A DNA stretch of 64,000 nt from Macrosoma leucophasiata. Lineage: Eukaryota; Arthropoda; Insecta; Lepidoptera; Hedylidae. The position numbers and the translations under genes were made by a program. Positions 23,403-36,600 of this stretch are shown here, one piece after another (within the stretch, counting starts at the first letter, position 1; each line of letters opens with the position of its first letter). Under the pieces are notes generated by a model. It made no database searches. It had not been told where the DNA came from and was given only the letters and a program-made list of their open reading frames with translations. The DNA is taken from assembly GCA_036365455.1 (NCBI GenBank), contig JAWQUS010000008.1:10647501-10711500 (forward strand). Reading direction: 5' to 3'.

Positions 23403-24336
23403 TCGATTTATTCAACGCGTAATAGAATAATTGTGTGTGTTTATTTATTTTGGAATTTTAAGTAAAACAATTGCGAAACAAAAAGATTATTTATTCGATA
23501 AAAATAAAAAAATGCATGTAGATATCCAATCACTTTTGCATTGTACCATACAAACAGCATATTATCTCCATCTCACGGCCCTGTTGACGCCGCTCTGTCA
23601 CCGGCAATAATGTATACTTGAAAACTGCCAAGTAAATTAAGGGGGACCTATATTTAGTATATGTCTCTGACAAAAATATGGAACGCCTAGAAATCAAATG
23701 AGGTAGTAATCAAAGTACCTACGTACCTAGGTCCTATTTTTGTAGAAAGGTATATCGCCTCTATCGTGGTATAAATATAATATCACAGGACAGAAAAAGA
23801 AAGAAAATAGGGAAAGATTTATGCGATTTTTGCTTATTTGATGTAGAGTGGGGAAAGGTGTACGAGACGACCCCCCCTAAAAATGTATTAAGGGAGAATA
23901 CTCGTAGATTACACGATAATGATATGATGATACCTCTGATGATACCGTCGCCATATCTGGTTCAAGAGGAAAGTGGATTCGGTTGTTAACTCTATTTTCT
24001 TTTTTACCTAGAAATATTACAAGATGTTAATTGAGACTGATTGTACACAGTGTAACACATTTGGGTACCCCGTAACGTAGTTTTTCCTAAGAACAGTAAA
24101 ACTTCTACCATTAAATTAAGGAGGAGTTTTTTTTCTTAACATTTGCCTTTTTTGGTCTTGTTTTTATTTTGTTTGTTTGTTCGGTCTTTTTATTCATTTT
24201 TTCTGACGATATGTTGTACAGTGTGACCGTTAGAATTGATGTATCCCTTATGATATATTATACCTACCTATGTTTTATATTATGAGATGCATGATGAGCC
24301 ATGGATTACCTTGTAGGTACGCCTGTTACCTGTTAC

Positions 24337-24692
24337 TAATGGCAACCCATTATACGTCCCACTGCTGGGCACGAGCCTCTCTCCTTTTTGGGGGGAGGCC
24401 TGGAGCTTACTCCACCACGCTGCTCCAATGCGGATTGGTGGAGGTGGGTGGGTTAGTGGCCAACTCGCTGTCGGATGTTTTTCAAACCGCCCATAAGGCC
24501 TCCGACAAGGTTTAACGACTGCTATCTATCGATAGCAACCGGGACCGACGGCTTAACGTGCCCTCCGAAGCACGGAAACGCGCATTTAATTTGCCACTAG
24601 CGGTCACCCATCACACTACCCGACCGCGCCCGTAGTGCTTAACCGAGTAGATCGCTTACGATCTACACCAGCCGCTAGGCCATGCGCGCTTC
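24337..24692 (-). mobile_element. 5S-rRNA-like SINE, copy 2
   Basis: Collinear with the element at 7272. The promoter head is better preserved: TGGCCTAGCGG (an exact-looking tRNA A box), CGATCTACTCGGTTAAGCA, CGGGCGCGGTC and GATGGGTGACCGC. The 3' end reads GTGCCCAGCAGTGGGACG. Confidence 0.72.
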
Positions 24693-25054
24693 ACCTGTAA
24701 CATGATCATCTTTAATTATTTGTGTGACGACGTAATTAAATCTTTTCACGAGTATGTTAAATAAATAAAATACAACAAATAAAAAAAACAGCATTAAACT
24801 TGACCACAAATGTGCCTGTCATTGCAATTGAACGCGTAATAAAATGTAACATAATCTTGAAATCGAGTTCTCAGTTACAAATTTTTTTTTTCGACACTAA
24901 ATATCAATGGTTTCTTCGTCATTGTGATTTGATTGATGTCTTGGGGTATCAAAAGCCACATTTCACAGAAAAAATGGGTTGGTTACGTTCGTAGTTTCGC
25001 TGTTATTGTATAGGATCATCTTACCTAACAGGATGCAACAAAATCTGAACTGTT

Positions 25055-25490
25055 AAAAAATTGTGTTTACCTAATAATATTATGAGACTTCAAGATATTA
25101 GATTAGATTTAGTTTTAAGATTACGTTCCGGTCACTATCCATCAGCAAAATTTGCATTCTTGATGAAAAAGAAAGAATCACCAAATTGTGAAGTGTGCAA
25201 CAAAATTGAAGACGTGCAGCATTTGCTGATGGAATGTGTACGGAACAGAAATGAGAGAATGTTGCTGGTGCAGGAACTGAATTTAAATTTCATGAATGTT
25301 GGCCTTCTTCAGGAAATTTTAGCTAATCCAAATGCAGAAATCGCAAAAGAATTATGTAAGTTAATTCCTCGCCAGTAACATTTTTCTTTATTTTTCTTTA
25401 TATTATTATCAGTAATGGTTTAAGTTTGTATTGGGTACGATGGGGTTGACATGTCGTGGGACAAAACCCCTTCAAAAAAAAAAAGAATAA
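25055..25490 (+). mobile_element. Non-LTR retrotransposon 3' end (RNase H-zinc finger type)
   Basis: Contains a reading frame (to 25378) with LRLRSGHYPSAKF and a Cys-Cys-His-Cys finger (CEVCNKIEDVQHLLMEC), as at the C-terminus of jockey/I/R1-type LINEs. The 3' UTR contains GGGACAAAACCCC and then a long A-run with ATA repeats. Truncated upstream. Confidence 0.75.
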
Positions 25491-25499
25491 AAAAAAAAT

Positions 25500-28400
25500 A
25501 TATATATATTAGCCTTTGAAACAGTTCATAATATGTGATTAATCAGATAGCTACATAAGGATTCGTAAATATTAAGGTTTTTATTCTAGGCCAGCTGCTT
25601 CGCAATTACCTACATCGGTTCTTTGGTTTCAGCAAAAAAGCAGCCTTAGGCATCGGTTCAACGCTTTGGCCGTGAAAACTTACAGACAATAACAGAAACA
25701 GATATATCTACACACCTACCGATGCGGACATTGAATCCCTGACTGAAAAAATATAAAAACACAAGCAAGCCAAAAGAACAAAAACCCATCTAGTCAGTTA
25801 TCGATTTAATAAGTATCTGGTCTCCTATTATGACTTCATTTTTATTCGTTTTTGAACAACATAATCTTCTTTGAATTCTACTATAATAATCTCACGAAAC
25901 ATACCTACCGACTTAAATACAGTAATTTGTGACAAGAGGTCTGTTTGATAGACAGATAGACTTATAAAATCATTAATAAGTTATATTGTAATGTAAACCT
26001 TATCTTGATACACTTTGTAGAGACCTCAGAATATTTCTCAAAGTCAGAATGACTCAGACAGCCTATTTTGCTATTTACATTTTATAGTAAAATAAACTCG
26101 TTATCTAATATCCAAACTAAGACATTAGACATTTACAGCAGTTCACTTCCATTCCTCATTAGGTGAAAATCGAATAAAAATAGACCTGAATGCGTACGTA
26201 GTTAATCGCTTATTCTGAGCTCGTTATTACCCTACTTGTAATATCAATGTCTGTTTTAATGGATTGCATATACCTATACCTTTGCTTTCAATGTGACTGC
26301 GGAGGATATCAATGTTATATGTAGTTACATAGTGTACCTTCTAGCTTTTGTCTCTAAGTTGACAAAAAATTACCCACTTGGACCCTACTTCGAATGTACG
26401 AAAACTTTTCGTACCTATCAGGTTCTATCGTTTTACTCTCTGAACTACCTACATTTAAAGCCTTACTTACTCTTTAAATGTACTTCAGATGTGTATATAC
26501 CTGGCTCGTACTAACATTAAAATCATATTTAGTCGGTAAGTACGATATTTTTCAATTTCGGAATCTTAACCCTTCAGAAACAGAATCTGAATCTGTCACA
26601 TTTTGAACGCCCCATGTCTCACAGATCAAGCTGCCTCGGCTAACGTTGTTCTGCCATACAATAACCGTTGCAAAATAAAAGAAAGACAGGATGAAAGTTA
26701 GGCAGTTTTATATGGAAAAATTAAATTGCTGTTATTACTATTTACCTCGGCGTTTTCCCAGAATTGCTAACCTTTTAAACCTTCCTCGGATTTCTACGAA
26801 TATTTCAAAAGTAAAATTAGCCATATTGGTACCAACAGCCGTTCTTGAGTTTTAGCATATTACATATTCTCTGGTTTTAGTGAGATTTTTATTTAAGGAA
26901 ATAAAGTAATATGTTACGTATCGATCATATGTTTCAGTTTCAAATCCAGCGTTTAGTTAAATGTTAACAAGGACTAGGTACATTGTTAATACTCAAGTCC
27001 GATGTTGTATTGTAAAATATTTTATTGGGAAACCTTTAGTCAGTAAGTCTCTTAAAGTCCATAGCGAAATTGCGGATAAATTGACGCAATTTTGTCTGAA
27101 ACAACTCTATAATCTATAATTTAAAAAGTGTAGAGTAATGAGAATTCAGGGATTTACTGTGAACTCCAACCTGATTATTATAATAGGTTTGTCAAGCAGA
27201 AGGATACTGTAGCAGCACTGTCAATAAGTGATCAGGTCTCATATAGAGCCATGTTCTAACTCTACACACCTCAACTTTACAAGCTCTCACTTTATTAACT
27301 CTACAGCTGAGTCGAAATGCGTGACTTAGACGTGACGTTTTGCTACCGACACATAGGCGTAAGGTGAAAAAACTGTAATTAATAAATTGCACGACAAATG
27401 TACCTAGTAATTCTTGTAGTGACGAAACCTATTTGCGATAGTCACATACAAATTTCCGTGCCGTTGTTTTTTAGGGTTGGAGGGTTAAAGTTCAAAATTT
27501 AGCTAACATTATACAAAGTTTCAGTTTTCTAGTACTTCGGGAAGTAAGTAGGTACCTTAAGAATATTGATGATCGTGAGTGACGAACTCTTTTCTAAAGT
27601 ATAAGAACCATGCAACTGAAACTTTGTATAGATATTGTACCTTTGAGACACTTAATAAGTGCAATTGCAATTTCAACAACAACAGTAGACTTTAATAATT
27701 TATTATATTAATACACACCCTTGCGAATACAGTGCACCAGAAACATTGTTCGATTTTACGAGAACAGTTACCTTGCAGTCGAAGGAGCGTACAAGCATAT
27801 CTACTAAAACCTTTGAGATAATAAAACCGGTCCGATGCAAGAATCACGTTCCGACAGTTTCGTAATAATCAATTCATTTAAAATGTCTGAAGACATTAAG
27901 GTGCTGCATTGTTCCTTTTAGGTACCTACTTATATAAATATGTTAGAAAATAAATTTCGTTAAAAGTAGGCGAATGTTGTTGAAATGTGAGTCATGAGAA
28001 GTAAGATTAGATATAAACAAAAGTTGTTTATATCTGTTGCTTCGTTTTTGTAGTGGATACTAAGAAATCACTTATATAATAAGCTTATTGTAACTATGTA
28101 TTGTACATTTTATACACGTTCCTACATTGTGATTTGACTTTCGCATTGAAATACTTTTGTTTGTAGGTAGTTAATGTAAGTCTTAAAAAGAATTACAGTT
28201 TACATTGAAGATATGCAAATGCATCCTGTAGATGTAACTAGAGACAGCAGCGTATTTTTTTATGCAGATGCGTTGCCATTTCTGAGGTTTATCTTTGGAC
28301 TAATTACCTACTTACCATTTATATACAATAACAATTTGTCTGGCTTTTCTCTTAATTTTCACAATCATACTTATCGAAGTATCTACCTATAATAAATAAA

Positions 28401-29673
28401 ATCTGATGAAGATATTAGCTAAGATCCATCTACATCCATATTCCAAACTGACAAAGTGCCTTGTAGTCTGAATTAAAACATATTTCACTATTTACCACTG
28501 ATATTTTTTTCTATTGTGCTATAATATTTTAAATAATACACGAGTCATGAATTCTTATTAATAATACATGACAAAGTATAGCAATTGACTTCAACTTGTT
28601 TATTAAGATAGGGTGTGTCAAGAAGGTCGCTAACGCGTGTTTTTGGTGTAGCCCGGTGTCAGTACGTCACCTTGCACGACCTTATTCAACACATGACTCA
28701 CAGCAATTACCAGCGACATACATCGATGCATGGTGATTTTTAAGTGAACGCAGTATCGTTTCGTTCGAATTGAAATAGACAAAATTCTGTAATTTTACCT
28801 TAATTGATTGAACTCTATTTTGTTTTTGATGTGATACCAGTTATTCTGCTCAATCTGCACTCATTACATTTCATACAATACTTGGGTTAGTTTCGTTGAC
28901 CAATGCACAGTCTCTCTTACGACCGTAACAACCATATTAAGTAGGTACCTTAATAAAAAAAAAATATTAGAGATCCTATTGTAGAAAATTATCAACCAAG
29001 AGGTCTAAGATTTTTTATATTTGTACCGGTAATGATCTGGACGGACATTACCAAAAAAATAATAATCAGAAAACAGTAGGACTCAACCGCGCACAACATC
29101 ATTTATCAAATAATGATCAAATTCAAATTCGAACTATAATTTGGCAATAGTAGCGCCACTGTAAATGCTGTTTATAGACACACTCATTCTAAGAATACCT
29201 ACTTAGTTATCATTGCCTTTTTAATATTTACTTTAAAATCGAATATAGGTAAGTTTGGTTTCTAGTAGCACTCCCAGACTGAAAATTAAGAAACATAACT
29301 GAAGATTCCTGGCAGAACTCAGGAATATAAACATATTGTTATATTAGATAGGTACCTACTATTATGTTCATGTAGACATATAAATGCGTCATTCATGAAT
29401 ACATTTCTATCCCTACTTCGAAGAAATCCCTACATGGTGCAGATTTATTTTTCCTATTCCACTTCAAAATTTGAAGTTTTCATTTATTTTCTGTATAGGT
29501 ATATTAGGTAGTATATTAGATACATATTCATAGATTAGAACTTCAGGTGTGGTTTCAATAAGATTAAAGTTTAGATTGACGATAAGACACTTATTAAAGA
29601 TACAAAATACTCATAACTTCAAGTAATATTTAAGCGACATTTTGTCATAATTAAAAATAAATGCTCTTTACAG
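25500..29673. other. Intergenic or 5' intron of the Ig-kinase gene
   Basis: No gene, RNA or repeat boundary that I can support. Several GTAGGTACCTAC-like motifs occur. It may contain upstream noncoding exons of the gene starting at 29702. Confidence 0.5.
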
Positions 29674-30698
29674 ATTTTCGAGAAAAATAAACCTAATCAT
29701 AATGGAAATGGAAAATAAAGTTCAACTTACTGAATTTACACACAACAAAATTATGTGCCCACAAATAGAAGAATCTCTTCAAGACGTGATCGTCGATGAA
29801 TATACTAGTGCAATATTTGAATGTAAGGTCAGCACACTAGCTGATATTCCAAATAGCACAGAAAAAGCCACATGGTACAAAGATGGAAAACTAATAGAAC
29901 ATTCACGGAGGACAAAGATAAGCTTTGAAGATGAATGTCATAGATTAGAAATCACTTCTGTTAAGGTAGCGGACCAAGGTGTTTATTGTATTATATTAAA
30001 AAATGCTTCAGGTCATACGTTTTCCAAATCCAATTTATTTGTTAATCCCATACGTGGCCACAGTCAAGATGGAGTTATATACACAAGCTCCTGTTCACGA
30101 AATAATTTTGGTGTAGTAAGGCACCTATTGAGTACGACGGTGTTAGTTGGACAAACGATAGAATTAGAAGCAGAATTTAAATCGGATTCCATCGAAGATT
30201 TCGTGTGGTACAAAAGTAATCAACCGTTGCAATTTAACTCACGCATTATAACCTTAAATGATAGAAGAACCACAACACTTTCAATACTTCATGCCGAAGA
30301 AGCTGATTCTGGAACATACCTTGTGGTAACGCAAACAAAATATGGCCTTACTGCTAGCTTCGCTGATGTTCTCGTGATTGACACGGATTTAAATACATTA
30401 GTGAATGCTGAAATCGTACCTAGCATAGAAGAAATGCCCGACGAATTAGAAGCCTATGAAAGAGAAGAAGTAAGACTGATGTGCAAAGCCAAATTTGATT
30501 CGAATACAATTTCACAATGGTCAAAAAATGGAGTGCCTATAAGTGACAGAGATAATGTTATTATTGAAAACGGTCATCGCTACACTTGTTTGAGGATAGA
30601 AAAACCAAAATTAATAGATATGGGGGAGTACACAGTTCTATTACGTGATACTATATCAAATCGATGTGATTCAGCCAGTTGCTTTTTGACTATAAACC
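29674..30698 (+). CDS. Ig-kinase gene, exon 1 (three Ig domains)
   Basis: The ATG at 29702 has A at -3 and G at +4. The exon follows an acceptor (CTCTTTACAG at 29664-29673), and the frame is open back to it, so Met may be internal. Ig1 has the Cys-Trp-Cys core (FEC, TWYKDG, VYCI). Ig2 lacks both core Cys and Ig3 keeps only the first, as is common in titin-like Ig folds. The exon ends in phase 1 at GTGAGT. Confidence 0.85.
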
Positions 30699-33600
30699 GT
30701 GAGTTATTATCTGATGTTTGTAGTAATGAACTCTAAATCCCCAAACAAACTGAAAATGTTTATATAAGTTATTGTATTGACGTTGTGCTTCAATTTTAGA
30801 TTTTAATTTGTATTTATTGAACTCTTCTGTTTTATTTTCAGCAGCGTCGAAAGAAAATATTCCAATAGTGAAACTGAAGAAATGTCTCGACAGTGTTATA
30901 GCCTGTTTTGGATCCAAAGTGACTTTTACTTGCAGTTTTACCCTCGAAGATCCAAAATATTACTTCGTTGTTTGGTATATTGGTCACTTTAGAGTAGAGC
31001 GAACAAATCATCGATTTCATGTGAGTATTTACGTAGGTACCTATCTAATGTTTATATTCAACGCTTTAATTTTTAAAAATCGAAATTATAATAATACGAT
31101 TTTACGTAGGCATATAATGAAAAATACATATTTAAATTTCTAAACTCATACTTAGTTGATATCCTTTGAATTGTTAATCACTGTAACTACCTCTAGATTC
31201 ATTCGAGAATTTAATTGGAATATTGAAAAAAAAATTGTAATAGGCAGGCTATTATAACTAGGTATAATAAAATGTTAATAATCTAAATATCAACTGAGAC
31301 ACAATTAGGTATATAATTGCTTTAATCGATCTGAATGTTTTTCTCTATTTATATATTTTGTTATAGCAAATAATATAAAGGTCGAGTTCAATGTAGAGAT
31401 GTAGAGTCATAGCATCGCCTTTATGAATTAATGATATTTACTAAACGTAGCCAATATGTTGTCAGGTTGTAGGCAGAGGTGGAGATTATTTGCTACATAT
31501 AAAACAAGTGGAACCTGGTATGTCTGGTGAGGTAGTTTGTGAGCTCCGCAGGGCGCTACCCAATCGAAGATCAATGTTAATTAATACCTCAACGGCTGTC
31601 TTGACCCTGGCACCTTCAGCAATTATTGATAAAGCTAAGAAGCTTCACACTGTTATACCTAAAAGATTTATTTTTAATGTCAACTCTAAAATCACTATAC
31701 CTTTTAAAACGCACACTCAAACCCAGAATGGACATGGATTATCGAAACTGAGTATTGTAAGTACTTACTTAAGATAATAAGCTAAGCAGATATCAATTTT
31801 CTCATATTTTTATATGCTGTAAGCTGCATTCGTGAAAGCATTTTAAAATTGTTTTCATATTGTGAATTGAGTATTGAGTGAAATGATTAATGTCTTAATT
31901 TATGACTTTACTTAGTTTTTAATAGGAAAAACGCGCATTAGATATCTTTAAGCTGAGTGACCTAAGCGAATGATAATGTATCTCCCTGTGTATGTGCAAT
32001 GCATAGAATAAATCGATATTTACTGTTATTGCTTAGAAATACATAAACATGTTATCGTAAAATCGGTTGGTTACTTATCAAGAAGCTGTGGTGCAGAATC
32101 AATTATTATAACATTGTTTCGATACGATTGCCAACCGACTTTACTGATAAGGTTTATGCATTCTTGATGGGTATTTATTGATATATATCATATATTTTAT
32201 TAATAGGTTAATATTACTAAAAAGCTTTATATTGTTCTCTAAACAATAATTGTTGTAACTATTATAAAATAATTGTAATTTTGTTTAGAATTCGTCAAAT
32301 GGTTCCGACGATGTCTGCGATAAGCCGAAGACTATTATGAAGATAAATTATTGCAGGTCAGTCTCTTGTTCGAACCCTATGCATCTACTTACTTAATATA
32401 CCTATCTATTAAATTTAAGTAGGTACTTACTTACATGGTGTATGGTCCGAGTTGAATGCAACTGCAACACAGTGGTAGCTGCTTAGAGGCTTTGCCGAAT
32501 TTTGTCTGTCAAATTTTAATTAGGTACCTACCTAATTTATCAAAACAATATACAATAACAATTCTCCATAGCGTTTATTAAAAACCATCCTGATCGAGAA
32601 ATAGAGTAAATTCAACAGAGAGAGAGAGAGAGAGAGAGAGATCTCAGATAAAGTTAGTTATGTTTTGGGCGTAGGTATTTTATGTTATGTATTGTATTAT
32701 ACCTATGTAAATGAGTGTGTTATATGCTAATAACTAGCAGTGCCCGCGACTTCGTCCACGTGAAAAAAAATATGATTGTTCAGTATCTACCCGGACGAAG
32801 TTGTGGGCGCAGCTAGTATAAAAGTATCCTAAGTTACTCCTTATTACATCAGCTATCTGCCAGTGAACGTCCCGTCAAAATCGGAGACATTCAAATTATA
32901 TTTATTTGTATGTAAGTATGGTTGTATGGAGATAAAAGTAGCCTAAGTTACTCCTTATCACATCAGCTATCTGCCAGTGAAAGTCCCGTCAAAATCGGTC
33001 CAGCCGTTTCCAAGATTAGCCCCGCCAAACAGACAGACAGACAAAAATTGTAAAAATTGTTGTTTTGGTATATGTACCGTGTATATATACATATGCATTT
33101 AGTAAAAAGCGGTTATCTTAATATTACAAACAGACACTCCAATTTTATTTATTTGTATAGATCTATTATGGAATTCTACTTATTTGTATGTAGGTATGTA
33201 TGTATGGATGTATGGAGATAAAAGTAGCCTAAGTTACTCCTCATCACATCTGCCAGTGAAAGTCCCGTCAAAATCGGTCCAGCCGTTCCCAAGATTAGCC
33301 CCGCCAAACAGACAGACAGACAGACAGACAAAAATTGTAAAAAATGTTGTTTTGGTACATATACCAAAACAACATTTTTTACAATTTTTGTATACACGGT
33401 ACATATACCGTGTATACAAACATATGCATTTAGTAAAAAGTGGTTATTTTAATATTACAAATATTTTTATATTGTATAGATTTATTATGGAAAGGTAATA
33501 TACAACATAAGACCTTAAAATTCTGTGAAAATTTTAAGCGTCTACTTGCTATCGTTATTATTATCGAGCAAAAAAATATACGAAAAAAAAAACACGTTTA

Positions 33601-36600
33601 TTGTGTAAACCCTTATCCTTGGACCCCTTAACATTTTCTTATTTTTAGTTATAAATTTTGTCTTATCAGAAATACATAATTTGTGAAAATGTTAGCTTTT
33701 TAGCTATCACAATTTATGAGATACAGGCTGGTGACAGACAGGCGGACGGACGGACAGACAGACAGACAAACAGGCAGCGGAGGATTAGTAATCCGTAGGG
33801 TCCGTTTTTACCTTTTAGGTACGAAACCCCCTAAAAGATACAACTAAGATTCAGAATAGCTTAAAAATATTCGATATGATTCTTTAAATTGATATAACTT
33901 TTTTAATCCTGAACCGATTCACATGAAACAAACACTAAATGTTAAGTGAAACTTACCACAATATATATGTTTAAAACCGCAAATCGAATAAGCCGTTTCT
34001 GATATTAGCGTGCACAAATACACAGACAAACAGACCTTTTTCCGGGATAAAAAGTATCCAGTGTTGTGCGCCAAAGGTTAAAATATAATCATACCAAGTT
34101 TCATTGTAATCAGACCGGAAGTTTTTCTGTGATGCTTGAACAAACAGACAGACGACAAAAATTTTTCTAATCACATATTTGGGTTCGGTATCGATCTAGT
34201 AACATCCCCTGGTATTTATTTTTTCAATATTTTCAATGTACAGAATTTACACTTCTACAGATTTATTATAAGTATAGATAATGAAATGTTTAGATTGGAA
34301 GACGGGCGATTTTACATCGATATATCAAATGGCCAAAGTGAGGTTCCAATCAATTATTTAATGGTTTACGAGAAGACTGTAAGAACACTGAATAACGACA
34401 CTCGAATAGTTGTTATAGAGTGGTGAGTTAATTATTATTACTCAAATTACCTATATTTGCGTATTTGAATCCTGTTGCATGTTCCTGTCCCGTTGTGGGT
34501 TTTATCACATTCAATGCCGTTTTAATTAAATAGAATGTATTTATTTATACGGGTAGCGTATTTTTTGTATTTTGTGATACAATTCCGATTATATCGGTTT
34601 TTTACCATTTTTAACAGGACGAAATTTAACTCTTGCAATGTGTGGTATCAGATTGAAATGCAACAAGCAAATAATGAATTTGCTATAGCCGGAGTATCCA
34701 CACAGTCAGTGTTTGAAGTTGTAGATCCACCTGTTGGGAAAATTTTAATGTTCAGAATTATAACTATGGAACCATCAGATGATATAAGCGAAGCCGCCGT
34801 TTGCATAAGTAAGAATATTTGTAATTTTGAAACTTACAGTTGTATGTTTACCTGTATACCTACTAGATTTGCAAAAATATAGGGACTGATTTAATCAATT
34901 AAGTTTTTATTTACAGGACCAGCGGGTAACTATATTCAAAAGGTATTCGACACTTCCAAACTCAAACCTACGGAAGAATTTGAAAAATTGTTCACGAAAA
35001 CGGGCGACCTGATTGGTTGTGGTGCCTTCGGTAGTGTCGTTCTAGTTCGAGATGCGACAGGAGAACACTATGCTGCAAAAATATTGAAAACAAGGACCCA
35101 GAAAAAAAGGGACACAGCATTGCGCGAGTTTGACATGATGAAGAGATTACATCATCCAAAATTAGTTCAACTCGTCGATTCATTTATAGGGAAAGATTCA
35201 TTCGTATTTGTTATGGATTAGTGAGTATATTTTACATTTACATCGCCACCAACCGTAACGAATCGGTCCCACGCAGGCAGGCGCGGATCCAACCCTAAGT
35301 CGCACATCTTACGATGTCTACCTACTTGCACAAGTTTAGACTACATTGATGTACCTCTGATGTAGGCAGCGTTCAAGTATTACGTAGATAAAGCAATTCT
35401 TGAAGATTTTTGATCCTATTTTTTTTTACCATGCGAAAATGCGTTACGAATTTGGGGAGAGGGGTGGATTATGTGGGATTCCGGGAAAGGCATCCGTCTA
35501 CCCACTAAAAACTCCTGGGTGTTCCGACTCGTCCGCCATCAGTATTCACGGGAACGCTATCGCACACATCCGCGATCCCACCGGCGGCTGCCCGTTGCCG
35601 AGGCCTCCTCGGAGCCGTTCGGCTCTAACCAACACTAGTGGCATGCGGAATCCTTGCACGCCAGCCAGCCCGGGACCTCTCCATTCGGGCGACGGACATC
35701 CTCTAGTCCGACGCCTGAAGGTCCCAGCCCCGACCACTCACAAGATCAGGCGTCCTAAGACGCCCAGGTGGAGGGGTCTAGGAGACCCAGTTCGGCCCTG
35801 GGGCGGCGGGAGTGTCAGGGTCGAACTGACTCTCAATCACCCCTCCACGGCCCCGCCACGTCCCTATCTAACGGCGGGACCACCGCTAGGCGGCTGGGGA
35901 TACACAACAAGGCGGAAACCATCGGGTGGGAAGATTTTTGACCCTCTCTCTCCCATGTAACGTGCCGTAACGTTGTTATATACCCCTCCTTCCCCTCTCA
36001 AAACGTTACGTAACACCCAAATGAGCCTTTTTACCTATAAAATATTTAAATTCGGCCTTTTTTTTTGTCTTTTCCGTGAAGATACATACGGTACTTATTG
36101 TACGGCCCTGTAATTTCCGGCACAGAGACATAACACCTTAGGCCTCAGGAGTGGTAACGCATCTGGATTTTGACCTTGATCTTCATGTGGGTGTCTATAG
36201 GCTGCAGTCATCACTTAACATCAATGTGAACTGCATGCTTGTTTGCCACGCCCATTACATAAAAAAAATACTTATTTCATATACGCCCTTTGACTTGGCG
36301 TGAAGATATAGCCATACTTATTTCATACAATTAATAATAATTTAGCTCTACGTCCCAAACATATCATATTTTTAATTCTTTCACGTCTGTGGTTTCACCA
36401 AATATAGATAAGTGTTCGATCACTATCATATAGCAAGTGCATAATATGCTTTCACTACAAAAGACGCGTAATGAAATTTATAATGCACTTATTACGTATA
36501 ATTATGGCAGCAACTTGCCAGTCTCATAACAGCAATAAAAGGAAATTACGCTCTCCGAAATTTATAAGTGAATGTAAATATTATTTAATTAGGCTTAAAC

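Noticed and set aside
24337..24692. Genuine 5S rRNA gene
   Set aside because: Only the internal-control-like core matches; the flanks do not pair as a 5S stem and the copy extends into a LINE-like tail.
29702..30736. Single-exon 344-codon gene ending at 30736
   Set aside because: The frame runs past a consensus GTGAGT donor; the Ig fold and phases continue in the next exons.
33020..33330. CRISPR-like array from repeated GACA/CAGACAGACAG units
   Set aside because: Simple-sequence tracts within duplicated eukaryotic repeats; no uniform repeat-spacer pattern.
35400..35960. 186-codon Pro/Arg-rich ORF in kinase intron 7
   Set aside because: Compositional artefact of a GC-rich insertion with transposon-like flanks; no domain.
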